From: Acidimicrobiales bacterium
GTDB lineage: Bacteria > Actinomycetota > Acidimicrobiia > Acidimicrobiales > RAAP-2
DNA: 45,942 nucleotides
NCBI GenBank assembly: GCA_015478655.1
Contig: JADMIJ010000028.1
Span: forward strand, 1-45,942
Direction of reading: 5' to 3'
Under the pieces are notes generated by a model. That model was not told the origin of the DNA. It did no database searches and saw only the letters and a list, made by a program, of their open reading frames with translations. How positions within the stretch are numbered: the stretch's first letter is position 1; every line of letters starts with the position of its first letter. Both the position numbers and the translations under genes were made by a program. This document shows, piece by piece, positions 1-8,523 of the stretch.

Positions 1-797
1 CCTATGCCAACCTGCGTTCGTTCAATGCGTGGCTGGATGAGGAGTGGGGGTTCGATCACCAGGGACGGATCTACACCACACCGTTGATCTCGCTGCTTGA
101 TCTCGACGAGGCGGTCAAGGATCTCGAATGGGCCCTCGCGCGGGGTGCGCGGGTCATTCACATCCGTCCAGGTCCGGTCGCGGGTCGCTCCCCGGCGGAT
201 ACGCATTTCGACCCGTTCTGGTCGCGGGTGAACGAGGCCCGGGCAGCGGTGTTCATGCACTCGTCGGACTCCAGCTACAACGAGCTGTACTCCCAGCATT
301 GGGGGCACCGACCCAACCCGGGGGTGTTCAACGCCGACGCTTTCCAGTGGGCGATGTGCATGGTGGAGCGTCCGATCATGGAGACTCTCGCGTCGTTCCT
401 GTTCTGGAACTTCCAGGCCCGCTTCCCCAACATTCCGCTGGCCTCGATCGAGAACGGCTCCGGATGGGTCGAATACCTGCTCAAGAGCATCGACAAGGGA
501 CGGGGCATGGGCCGCAACGGCTCGTGGCCCGGCGGACAGTTGACCGAGCGTCCGAGCACGATCTTCAAGCGGTCCGTGTACGTCAACCCGTTCCACGAGG
601 AAGACGTCAAGGCACTCGTCGAGCTGATCGGCGCGAGCCAGGTGCTGGGAGGTTCGGACTACCCGCACGCCGAAGGCGTTTTCTCGCCGCTGGAGTTCAC
701 CGACGCCCTCGAGGGGCTACCAGACGGTGAGGTGCGGCTGATCATGCGGGACAACGCCCGTCGGGTGATCGGTCTCGACGCCGCGGTTACGGCGTAG
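1..797 (+). CDS. Amidohydrolase family metal-dependent hydrolase, 5' truncated
   Basis: The reading frame is open from base 3, so the true start lies before the window; about 264 C-terminal residues are visible. The motif VLGGSDYPHAEG near the end is the aspartate metal-ligand strand of the Amidohydro_2 family (PF04909), and a SxENGSGW segment (bases 435-470) matches the preceding barrel strand. Members are TIM-barrel hydrolases or decarboxylases. Copies lying beside P450 and CoA-ligase genes are common in actinobacterial alicyclic and steroid-type catabolic clusters, but their reactions are mostly unassigned. The stop is followed 3 bases later by the CoA ligase, so the two are co-transcribed. 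Family call is firm; substrate unknown. Confidence 0.85.
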   Translation, partial: YANLRSFNAWLDEEWGFDHQGRIYTTPLISLLDLDEAVKDLEWALARGARVIHIRPGPVAGRSPADTHFDPFWSRVNEARAAVFMHSSDSSYNELYSQHWGHRPNPGVFNADAFQWAMCMVERPIMETLASFLFWNFQARFPNIPLASIENGSGWVEYLLKSIDKGRGMGRNGSWPGGQLTERPSTIFKRSVYVNPFHEEDVKALVELIGASQVLGGSDYPHAEGVFSPLEFTDALEGLPDGEVRLIMRDNARRVIGLDAAVTA

Positions 798-800
798 ACG

Positions 801-2417
801 GTGCCGATGGAGCGTGTGATCGCCGATATCCTGCGTGGCCGGGCTGAGGACTGCCCGGACGAGCCGCTGGTCAACTGCGGTGGCGGTTGGCTGACCGTGG
901 CCGAGGTGAACGCCACATCTGATCGGCTCGCCCGCGGGCTTGCGGAGCGGGGTCTGTCCAAGGGCGACCGGGTGGCGCTGATCTCGGCGAACCGTGAGGA
1001 GTACGTGCTGCTGTTCTTCGCCTGCGCGAAGCTCGGCGCGGTCCAGGTCCCGCTCAACACGTTCCTCAAGGGCGAGCTGCTCCGGTACCAACTGGCCGAC
1101 AGTGGCGCGAGCATGCTGATCGCCGACCGGGCGGGCATCCAGGTGGCGGCCCCGCTGCTCGGGCACACCGACATCACCCAGGTCGTCCGCCTCGACGGTA
1201 CCGACGCCGACGACCCGCCGACAGAACTGTCCCGGACCGTGTCGAGCTGCCGATACGACGAGCTCCTCTCGGCATCGGCATCACCGCCGAGGGTGACGCT
1301 GCGTCCATCGGACCCGTTGACGATCATGTACACGTCGGGGACCACGGGGCCTTCGAAGGGCTGTGTGCTCAGCAACGGTTACTACGCGGCCTCGCCGGTG
1401 GCGCTGCGCGAAGCCGGGATCATTGCCGAGGACGACCGGATCTTCTGCTGCTTCCAGCTGTTCCACCAGTCCGCACACTCGGTGCTGATGCAAGCCCTGA
1501 TGACCTCCGGCGCGTCGGTCTGCTTCGAGGAATGGTTCTCCGCCACGAACTTCCTCTCCCGCGCCAAGCAGGAGCAAGCGACCGTTGTCTGGGCGCTGGC
1601 CTCGATGGGGATACCGCTGCTGGCACAACGTCCTGACCCGGGGGACGCGGACCACGCCTTCCGGCTGGCCGTGATCGCCGGCCCGATGCCGGTGTCCGCG
1701 CAGGAAGAGTTCGAACGCCGGTTCAACACGCCGGTCACCGGCGAGCTCTACGGCCAGACCGAGTGCCTGGGCGTCACCATGAGCCCGGTCGGTGGCCCCC
1801 GCAAACGCGGCACACTCGGCCGACCGTCGCCGCACCTGGAGGTCAAGCTGGTCGACGACGAAGATGTCGAGGTGCCGACGGGTGCAGTCGGGGAGATCGT
1901 GCTGCGGCCCCGCGAACCTCACGCCACCTACTCCGGCTACTGGAACAAGCCGGATGCCACCGTCGCCGCCTGGTCGAACCTGTGGCACCACACCGGTGAC
2001 AGCGCCCGCGCCGACTCCGAGGGGTTCCTCACCTTCGTCGACCGCAAGAAGGACTGCCTGCGCCGCCGAGGTGAGAACGTGTCCTCCTTCGAGCTGGAGT
2101 CCGCGATCGCCACCCACCCCGACATCAAAGAGGTGGCGGTCTGCGGCGTGCCGTCACCGCTGGGCGAGGACGACATCAAGGCATGCATCGTCTGGACCCC
2201 CGCCGCGCCACCCACCCCTGACGAGCTGTTCACCTTCTTCAAGGAATCGCTGCCGTACTTCGCCATTCCCCGCTTCGTCGAGCTGCGGGCCGCCCTACCG
2301 ATCACCGCTGCCACCGGCCGGGTCACCAAGCACGTGCTGCGCCAGGAGGGGGTCACCGCGAGCACCTGGGACCTCGAAGAGCTCGGCTTCAGCGTCGCCC
2401 GCGCCGACCGGCGCTGA
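801..2417 (+). CDS. ANL-superfamily acyl-CoA ligase, variant A10 lysine
   Basis: 538 residues, full length for an AMP-forming acyl-CoA synthetase. The P-loop YTSGTTGPSKGC (A3), YGQTE (A5), HTGDSARADSEGFLTFVDRK (A7/A8) and RGENVSSFELE hinge are all present. Such enzymes adenylate a carboxylic acid and transfer it to CoA. The C-terminal motif is TAATGRVTKHVLR: the position normally held by the adenylation lysine (GK) is Arg507. This also occurs in some CaiC-like ligases, so activity may be altered rather than lost. The start is GTG 801; ATG 807 is an in-frame alternative. It lies 3 bases after the amidohydrolase and 46 bases before the P450 gene, as part of one operon. Substrate not predictable. 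Confidence 0.9.
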   Translation: MPMERVIADILRGRAEDCPDEPLVNCGGGWLTVAEVNATSDRLARGLAERGLSKGDRVALISANREEYVLLFFACAKLGAVQVPLNTFLKGELLRYQLADSGASMLIADRAGIQVAAPLLGHTDITQVVRLDGTDADDPPTELSRTVSSCRYDELLSASASPPRVTLRPSDPLTIMYTSGTTGPSKGCVLSNGYYAASPVALREAGIIAEDDRIFCCFQLFHQSAHSVLMQALMTSGASVCFEEWFSATNFLSRAKQEQATVVWALASMGIPLLAQRPDPGDADHAFRLAVIAGPMPVSAQEEFERRFNTPVTGELYGQTECLGVTMSPVGGPRKRGTLGRPSPHLEVKLVDDEDVEVPTGAVGEIVLRPREPHATYSGYWNKPDATVAAWSNLWHHTGDSARADSEGFLTFVDRKKDCLRRRGENVSSFELESAIATHPDIKEVAVCGVPSPLGEDDIKACIVWTPAAPPTPDELFTFFKESLPYFAIPRFVELRAALPITAATGRVTKHVLRQEGVTASTWDLEELGFSVARADRR

Positions 2418-2463
2418 CACCGCTCCCCGCCTGCGACGATCCGTGAAAGGACACCCACCACCC

Positions 2464-3659
2464 ATGACCGCCGACGACACCGCACGGGACTTCAGCCTCT
2501 ACGACCCAGAGATCATGCGCGACCCGCACCGGGTCTATGACGAGCTGCGCGCGAAGTGCCCGGTCTCGCACAGCGAACGTGACGAGGGATTCTGGATGGC
2601 CACCCGCTACGCCGACGTCGTCGAGGCGACGAAGGACCCGGCCACGTACTCGTCGCGCTACATCATGATTCCCCGGCTGAAGTTCGGGCCAGACTTCGTC
2701 GAGCGACCCCCGATCACCCTCGACCCACCCCGCCACACCTTCTTCCGGCGGCTGCTGCAACCCGGGTTCACCCATGTCCAGGCCCAGAAGTGGGAACCGA
2801 CGATCCGCAAGGTCTGCCGCGACGCGCTCGCCCCGCTGCTCGCCGCCGGACGTTGCAACGTGGTGACCGACTACTCCAAGAAGATCCCCCTCGGGTTCAC
2901 CTGCGAGCTCATGGGCGTACCCCCCGAGATGGAGCGCAGTTCACCAGATGGTGCCGCGACATCGTCGAGTCCACCGAGATGGACGGTGTGCTCCGAGCCA
3001 CCGGAGAGATCGCCAAGTTCCTCGCCGAGCAGATCGAGACCCGCCGCACGAACCCGACCGACGACATCGTCACTCTCATGATGAACAGCGAGGTCGACGG
3101 CGACCGACTCGAAGGCTACGACCTGATCGCCGTCCTGATGCTGGTGCTCATCGCCGGGCTGGACACCACCTGGAACGCCCTGAGCAGCGCCATGTTGCAC
3201 CTCGCCACGCACCCGGAGGACCGGCGCCGGCTTGTCGCCGAACCCGCACTCATACCGACCGCGGTGGAGGAACTGTTGCGCTTCTACGCTCCGGTCGTGC
3301 TCACCAGGGAGACCACGAAGGACGTCCAGCTGGGTGACACCACCATCCCGGCCGGGGAGCTGGTGCTGCTGAACTGGGCGGCCGCGAACCGGGATCCCGA
3401 GATGTTCCCGGACGCCGACAAAGTCATCATCGACCGCGCGGAGAACCGCCACATCGCCTTCGGCACCGGAATTCACCGTTGCCTCGGCTCCTCGATCGCC
3501 CGCCTCGAACTCAAGATCGCAATCGAGGAGTGGCTGGGCGTCATCCCCGAGTTCGAGCTCGACGACCCGGAATCGGTGACCTACTCCACCGGCCACATCT
3601 GGGGCCCACGCGTCGTCGACGTCGTGTACCCGGCGACGGTCGCGGCGGCCCGGTCGTGA
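2464..3659 (+). pseudogene. Cytochrome P450, disrupted by a one-base frameshift
   Basis: Two frames together make a complete bacterial P450 of about 398 residues. The first runs from ATG 2464 (GAAAGGA 14 bases upstream) through the C-helix region (PRHTFFRRLLQPGFT) to GVPPE near 2928. The second continues from GAQFTRWCRD (from 2931) through the I-helix AGLDTTW, EELLRF (ExxR) and the heme loop FGTGIHRCLG to the stop at 3659. Inserting one base near 2926-2931 (reading GAG GAT GGA) restores one frame. Either the gene is truly broken or the sequence has a one-base error. The stop overlaps the ferredoxin start, so the gene was translationally coupled to its electron donor. Had it been intact it would hydroxylate the pathway substrate. 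Confidence 0.85.
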
Positions 3660-3856
3660 AGGTCAGCGTCGATCCCGACAAATGTCAGGGACACGGCCGC
3701 TGCATGATGTACGACACCGAGATCTTCGAATGCGACGACCTCGGCTACGCCCACATCCGCGGCGACGGGACGGTCCCGGAGGCCGACCGGGAGGAAGTCT
3801 GGTTTGCCTCTCTCAACTGCCCGGAACAGGCGATCACCGTCGACGAGTCGGCATGA
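3656..3856 (+). CDS. 3Fe-4S ferredoxin, P450 redox partner
   Basis: 66 residues, starting at GTG 3656, which overlaps the P450 stop (GTGA). The cluster motif is C10-x2-H13-x2-C16 with a distal C55-P. The second cysteine of a 4Fe-4S motif is replaced by His13, the usual signature of single-cluster [3Fe-4S] ferredoxins that serve actinobacterial P450s. It would pass electrons from a ferredoxin reductase to a P450. With the adjacent P450 frameshifted, it may now serve the P450 at 9,881, which has no ferredoxin of its own nearby. No reductase gene is seen in the window. Confidence 0.93.
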   Translation: MKVSVDPDKCQGHGRCMMYDTEIFECDDLGYAHIRGDGTVPEADREEVWFASLNCPEQAITVDESA

Positions 3857-4269
3857 CCGCCGACCTGGAGCCGCGCCTGGACGTCGTCGTGTTCGGCGTG
3901 CGGGACCTGCCGACCGTACGGGACTTCTACACCCGCCTCGGCTGGCGACACCGCCCGAAGGACGGCATGTTCGCCCGCTTCGAGCTGGGCGCCACCGCGA
4001 TGGTCCTGTTCCCGCTCGACACCCTCGCCGACGTCGTCGGAGTACCGACAGCGGAAGGTCGCGGGTTCAGCGGCACCGCAACCGCGATGCAGGCCGCCTC
4101 CCCCGAAGCGATCGACGAAGCCCTGGACACGGTCGTCGCCGCCGGCGGAACCGTACTGGCACAAGCAGCCGACCGGCCGTGGGGCGTGCGTACCGCCTAC
4201 TTCGCCGACCCGGAGGACAACGTCTGGGAGCTGTTCTGCCTCCCACCACGTCCGGGAGCACAGCAATGA
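3853..4269 (+). CDS. VOC (glyoxalase/dioxygenase fold) protein
   Basis: 138 residues, ATG at 3853 overlapping the ferredoxin stop (ATGA). The pattern of one betaalphabetabetabeta module repeated twice is visible: an N-terminal half with LDVVVFGVRDLPTVRDFYTRLGW and a C-terminal half ending in YFADPEDNVWELF, the typical VOC closing strand with a Glu metal ligand (ExF). The usual N-terminal His ligand is not obvious, so a metal-independent binding or isomerase role is possible. Downstream it overlaps the SDR start. In catabolic operons such proteins can be dioxygenases, epimerases or lactone-handling enzymes; the sequence does not say which. Confidence 0.8.
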   Translation: MTADLEPRLDVVVFGVRDLPTVRDFYTRLGWRHRPKDGMFARFELGATAMVLFPLDTLADVVGVPTAEGRGFSGTATAMQAASPEAIDEALDTVVAAGGTVLAQAADRPWGVRTAYFADPEDNVWELFCLPPRPGAQQ

Positions 4270-5039
4270 AGGGTTTGGCCGACCGGGTCTACCTGGTGGC
4301 CGGCGCCGGGCGGGGCATCGGGGCAGCCGTGGCCACCCGGCTCGCCCGGGAAGGCGCCAAAGTGGTCCTCGGTGACCTCGACCTCGCCACCGTCCGAGAC
4401 ACCGCCGCGAAGATCCAGGCCGACGGCGGCACAGCCCACGCCGTGCACTACGACCAGTCCGACGAAGACTCGGTGGCCAGGCTCGTCCTGCAAACCGTCG
4501 AACACTTCGGGGTCCTGCACGGGCTGCACGCGAACGCCGCCGACATCAGCGCCCCCACCATGGCCGCCGACCTCGATCTACTCCGAATGACCCCGGAGGC
4601 CTGGACCCGGGTCCTGCGGGTCAACCTCATCGGCTACGCACTGCTGATCCGAGAAACGCTCCCGCACCTGCTGGGCAACGACACCGGTGGCGCCATCGTC
4701 TGCACCACCTCCGACGCCGACGACCTCGGCCAACGCTCGCTGCCCGCGTACGCAGCCTCCAAAGCCGGCATCGACACCCTCGTACGCCACACCGCGTCGC
4801 GCTGGGGCAAGCAGAACATCCGGGCCAACGCGGTCGCCCCGGGCCTGGTGCAGACCGAGACGGCCCAGGAACTCTCCTCCAGCGCGCACGTCGAGAAGAG
4901 CCTCGCCGCTGTCAGGAGCCCACGCCTCGGCGTCCCCGACGACATCGCCTCGACCGTCGCGTTCCTGCTCTCCGACGAGGCCTGCTGGGTCAACGGCCAG
5001 GTATGGAGTGTCAACGGCGGCATGCTGATGCGCGGATGA
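4266..5039 (+). CDS. Short-chain dehydrogenase/reductase
   Basis: 257 residues, ATG 4266 overlapping the VOC stop (ATGA). Classical SDR features: nucleotide loop GAGRGIGAA (Gly13, 17, 19), catalytic Ser149, Tyr162 and Lys166 (YAASK), and the PG-motif APGLVQT. The usual NAG motif reads NAAD (residues 90-93), a mild deviation. It would oxidise or reduce a hydroxyl/keto group using NAD(P). It is the last gene of the first plus-strand operon and converges on the minus-strand SDR at 5,099, separated by 59 bases in which I see no convincing terminator hairpin. Confidence 0.9.
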   Translation: MKGLADRVYLVAGAGRGIGAAVATRLAREGAKVVLGDLDLATVRDTAAKIQADGGTAHAVHYDQSDEDSVARLVLQTVEHFGVLHGLHANAADISAPTMAADLDLLRMTPEAWTRVLRVNLIGYALLIRETLPHLLGNDTGGAIVCTTSDADDLGQRSLPAYAASKAGIDTLVRHTASRWGKQNIRANAVAPGLVQTETAQELSSSAHVEKSLAAVRSPRLGVPDDIASTVAFLLSDEACWVNGQVWSVNGGMLMRG

Positions 5040-5098
5040 ACCACCCCGGCTGCGGGCACAAACCGTTAATCGGACAGACCCTAGGTACGTCCCGTGGC

Positions 5099-5932
5099 TC
5101 AGGTGCGCACGCAGAACCCCGCGTCGATGGGGAGCGTGGTGCCGGTGACGTACTGGGCGTCATCGGACACGAGCCACAGGATGGCTTTCGTGACGTCCGC
5201 CGGCTCGAGCAGGCGCTTGGGTAGGGCGTTACGGAGGGACTGGGTGAGCTCCGGGTAGTCCTTGGTGAAGGCTTCGAACGCCTCGTTGCTGACCATGGCT
5301 GTGTCCACACCGGTGGGGTGCACCGTGTTAACGCGGATGCTGTGCTCGGCGAGGATGTTCGCGTAGACGCGCATGAGACCGACGACGCCGTGCTTGGCCG
5401 CAACGTATCCGGCCGATCCGGCTTCGAGGTTGGTGCGGATGCCTCGGAACCCGGCGGTCGAGCTGGTGATGACGACGGATCCGCCCTGGCCCTGGTCTTT
5501 GAGAACGGGTGTCGTTGCGCGCAGTGTGTGCCAGACGCCGGTGAGCATGACGTCGATCGAGTCGTAGAAGGCCTGGTCTTCGTCGCCGGCTGGTCCCACC
5601 GTGTTCATGATTCCGGCGTTGGCGATGACGATGTCGAGACGTCCGAGCTCGGTGACCCCTTCGGCGACGGCTCGCCGCAGGGCGGCGAGATCTCGAACAT
5701 CGGCCTTGAAAGCCACCGCCCGTCGGTCGTGTTTTTCCACCAGGCGAACTGTTTCGGCGAGGTCCTCAGAAGAGCCGAGGGGGTAGGCCACGGTCCCGAT
5801 CTGCCGGCAGATGTCCACCGCGATGATGTCGGCGCCTTCGGCCGCCAGGCCTTCGGCGTGTGATCGGCCCTGGCCCCGGGCGGCTCCTGTTATCAGCGCG
5901 ACCTTGCCGGCAAGCTTGCCCATCCGGTTCAC
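5099..5932 (-). CDS. Mycofactocin-type SDR oxidoreductase
   Basis: 277 residues. TGAARGQG (15-22) binds the nucleotide; NAG 105-107, Ser158, Tyr176 and Lys180 are catalytic. Between the first Rossmann strand and the next helix it carries the insertion DICRQIGTVAYPLGSSEDL (about residues 40-58), the hallmark of the mycofactocin-coupled SDR family, which includes carveol dehydrogenase. Known members keep NAD(H) tightly bound and hand electrons to mycofactocin. Its start overlaps the thiolase stop (ATGA at 5929-5932), so both are on one minus-strand transcript. It probably oxidises a secondary alcohol of a cyclic substrate. No mycofactocin biosynthesis gene is in this window. Confidence 0.9.
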   Translation of the reverse strand: MNRMGKLAGKVALITGAARGQGRSHAEGLAAEGADIIAVDICRQIGTVAYPLGSSEDLAETVRLVEKHDRRAVAFKADVRDLAALRRAVAEGVTELGRLDIVIANAGIMNTVGPAGDEDQAFYDSIDVMLTGVWHTLRATTPVLKDQGQGGSVVITSSTAGFRGIRTNLEAGSAGYVAAKHGVVGLMRVYANILAEHSIRVNTVHPTGVDTAMVSNEAFEAFTKDYPELTQSLRNALPKRLLEPADVTKAILWLVSDDAQYVTGTTLPIDAGFCVRT

Positions 5933-7089
5933 CTCTCGTCGTTGGGTCTGACAATTCGTCGCCTTGCGGGTCTAGGCGGGGACGGCGCTCGGGTCATCAG
6001 CATGGCCATGCTCGAGCCGGCGCCGAGCGATGACACCGCCGCTACATTCGCTCCGGGTATCTGGCGCGCGCCGGCCTCTCCGCGAAGCTGGAGTACCGCT
6101 TCGTACAGCTGGCCGTAGCCACCTGCATGTCCCATCGCCAGCCGGCCGCCGTCCGGGTTTACTGGGAGGTCCCCCTCCGGCCCGATGCGTTTCGCGTCCA
6201 TCGCCAATTCCGCCGCGTGACCTGGGGCGCACAGCCCGAGCGTCTCCAACTGACCGAGCACATCGAACGTGCACCGGTCGTCGAGCAGCGCCAGCTCGAT
6301 CTCTGAGGGCGTGACGGAAGCGCGATCCCATAGGCGCTCGGCGGTGGCCCGGGCGGATGCATCGGAGGGAGCGTCACCGAGATCCTCGGAGTGTCCGCTA
6401 GCCAGGGCATCTATCAACACAGGCCGGTGCCCTGCTCCGACGAGTTCGCGTGCGGAGATTATGAGGGCGGTGGCACCCTGGCACGGTCCGGCCAGGTCCA
6501 ACGCGCTGAACGGCGAGAAGATCGTCTCGGCGGACAGGTAGTCGTCCATCCGCAAGGTTCGACCCAGCAGCGCGTCAGGGTTGCGCTCAGCGTGCTTGCG
6601 CGCCGATATGGCTACCCAACCCAAAACCTCCCGGTCATACCCCCCGGTCGCCAGGTATGCCGCCGCGGCGGCGCGCGTGTGGTCGAGCCAGGGGCGGGAT
6701 TGATCCCCGAACCCGCACACGTCGAGCAACAGCACGTGCTGACACAGGCCGGCGGAAATCGCTAGGAGCGCGGGAATCAGCGAGCCGAGCCGACCGGGTG
6801 ACTCTGTCGACCCGTCATGCCAGGTCGGCATGAGCCCCATGGCGTACGCGAGCCCGCGTACACCCCCGGCGGACAGGCCTGGAAGCCCCGCCGAGCCGCC
6901 GTGCACGCACACACCGTCGATATCCTGGCCGCTCAGATCGGCATCCCGCAGGGCGTGTCCGCAGGCCTCGACCGCGAGCGAGATCCAGGTGCGTTCCAGC
7001 CGGGCGCCGAAGCGCGACCGGCCAAGCCCGGTGATCGCGACGTCGTGCTCGTAACGGCCTGCCTCGACCGGGCGGGCAGCCATCACCAT
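5929..7089 (-). CDS. Thiolase-fold (Ltp2/SCP2-like) protein without DUF35
   Basis: 386 residues of thiolase fold, homologous throughout to the C-terminal part of the fusion at 11,107. Shared landmarks are an N-terminal ITGLGRSRFG, a ENxGRLG-like segment, and GHAGGYGQLYEAVLQLRG near the C terminus. The segment where thiolases carry the nucleophilic cysteine reads STESPGRLGS, with no Cys. A cysteine-less thiolase of this kind points to the Ltp2 steroid side-chain aldolase group or a related lyase rather than a beta-ketothiolase. Ltp2 normally works with a separate DUF35 protein, which is not adjacent here. The start at 7089 has GAGAGGTAGGA upstream; ATG 7083 is an alternative. First gene of the minus-strand pair. 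Confidence 0.82.
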   Translation of the reverse strand: MVMAARPVEAGRYEHDVAITGLGRSRFGARLERTWISLAVEACGHALRDADLSGQDIDGVCVHGGSAGLPGLSAGGVRGLAYAMGLMPTWHDGSTESPGRLGSLIPALLAISAGLCQHVLLLDVCGFGDQSRPWLDHTRAAAAAYLATGGYDREVLGWVAISARKHAERNPDALLGRTLRMDDYLSAETIFSPFSALDLAGPCQGATALIISARELVGAGHRPVLIDALASGHSEDLGDAPSDASARATAERLWDRASVTPSEIELALLDDRCTFDVLGQLETLGLCAPGHAAELAMDAKRIGPEGDLPVNPDGGRLAMGHAGGYGQLYEAVLQLRGEAGARQIPGANVAAVSSLGAGSSMAMLMTRAPSPPRPARRRIVRPNDER

Positions 7090-7387
7090 TTCCTACCTCT
7101 CCGGCGGGGCCGCAAACGCCGAGTCGGAACATTGTTTCGTCATATCCGGACGGTGACAAGCGGGTCAACTACGCAAGGGATCCGTTCCTCGGGGCGTGGA
7201 AACTACTGACACGCGGAACCGGGCCTATACCCTAGTCTCACGAACATCCGCCGGGGGCGGTAGCTGTATCGAAGAAACTACGACACCGGGGCCACGCACA
7301 TCCTCGTATCTTGCACGGATGACACGTCACGGTGGTCGGTGAACAATGACTGCAGCGAACATGACCGGCGAGGAGAGGTAACGGAAC
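7090..7387 (+). promoter_or_regulatory. Divergent intergenic promoter region
   Basis: 298 bases between the minus-strand thiolase operon and the plus-strand LLM operon; no supported gene. It must hold both promoters. A near-palindrome TGACACGTCA at 7320-7329 (arms TGAC/GTCA) lies 58 bases before the LLM start and could be an operator. GGCGAGGAGAGG (7366-7379) supplies the ribosome-binding site for the LLM gene. No clear -35/-10 pair can be assigned by eye. Confidence 0.5.
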
Positions 7388-8494
7388 ATGCATTTCGGCG
7401 TCCTATTGCTGCTGGCGAACGCGAGATCCGGAAAAACCGACACCGAACTCTGGAAAGAGGAGATGGAACTCGGGGTCTCCCTTGAAGAGCTCGGTTACGA
7501 CTCGGTGTGGGTCCCTGAGCACCATTTCGACAGGCCGTACTGCGTTTCTCCGGATCCGCTGCAGGCCCTGACCTACCTGGCCGCGCGGACCAAGACGATC
7601 CAGCTGGGTACCGGAGCGCTCATCTTGCCCTGGTGGACCGGGCACAACGACCCGATCCGCCTAGCCGAGCGGATCAGCATGTTGGACGCGCTGTCCGATG
7701 GGCGGCTGCAACTCGGATTCGGCCGGGGCCTCGCCCGCGACGAGTACGAAGGCTTCTCGGTCAGCATGGAGGAATCCCGGGACCGGTTCAACGAGGCCGC
7801 TACCATGATTCTGGACGGCCTGGACAACGGCTACATCGACCACGACGGCAAGTACTTCAAGCAGGCCCGCCGGGACATCTTCCCGACGCCGGCACGGGGA
7901 TTCCGCGACCGGCTGTTCAATATCGCCATGTCGCCGCCGTCCACGCTGGCCGCGGCCGAGTTCGGCGGCACTCTCATGTGCTTCAACTACCAGTACGACA
8001 TCGAGAAGCAGGCCGAACAGTTCAACCAGTGGCGCGACCGCTTTCGCGAGGTGCACGGTAATGAACCGCCACCGCCGGTGCTGCTCGACTTCACCTACTG
8101 CCACGAGGACGCGGAGGTCGCGGACAAAACGATGCGGGACCATCTCGCGCCGTACTACAACTCCATGGTCGACCACTACGAGTTCGACGGGAAACACTTC
8201 GGTAAGACCAAGGGTTATGAGCATTACGAGACCGGTGCGGACATGTTGCTCGATGTGGGCCGGGACGCCGGGTTCGAGGGATTCATGGGTCTGCAGTGGA
8301 CCGGTACCCCGGAGAAGATGATCGAGCAGATGCGGCAACGCGTCGAGCTCATCGGACCATTCCGGCAGATGGTGCTGTGCTCGTACGGCGGGATGCCGTT
8401 GGAGACCGTTCAGACGAGCCTGCGACTCATCTCCGAGCAGGTGATTCCCGAGGTGAACAAGTTCGCGGAATCGGCAGTCGTCGCGTCGGTCTGA
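7388..8494 (+). CDS. Luciferase-like (LLM) flavin-dependent monooxygenase
   Basis: 368 residues, ATG 7388 behind a GAGGAGAGG ribosome site. The LLM family pattern is clear: EELGYDSVWVPEHHF (about 36-50), LAARTKTIQLGTGALILPWW, ISMLDALSDGRLQLGFGRGL. These TIM-barrel enzymes use reduced FMN supplied by a separate reductase to oxygenate aldehydes, ketones, terpenes or sulfonates. A HpaC-type flavin reductase sits at the other end of the same operon (17,874) and is the probable partner. Most likely a Baeyer-Villiger-like or hydroxylating step; the substrate is not evident. It heads the long plus-strand operon. Confidence 0.9.
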   Translation: MHFGVLLLLANARSGKTDTELWKEEMELGVSLEELGYDSVWVPEHHFDRPYCVSPDPLQALTYLAARTKTIQLGTGALILPWWTGHNDPIRLAERISMLDALSDGRLQLGFGRGLARDEYEGFSVSMEESRDRFNEAATMILDGLDNGYIDHDGKYFKQARRDIFPTPARGFRDRLFNIAMSPPSTLAAAEFGGTLMCFNYQYDIEKQAEQFNQWRDRFREVHGNEPPPPVLLDFTYCHEDAEVADKTMRDHLAPYYNSMVDHYEFDGKHFGKTKGYEHYETGADMLLDVGRDAGFEGFMGLQWTGTPEKMIEQMRQRVELIGPFRQMVLCSYGGMPLETVQTSLRLISEQVIPEVNKFAESAVVASV

Positions 8495-8523
8495 GGATCG
8501 GATCAGGTAGGAGGGCAGCACGG

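Noticed and set aside
5040..5098. Bidirectional terminator between convergent SDR genes
   Set aside because: Only a 4-bp stem (CCCG/CGGG) is present, without a T tract.
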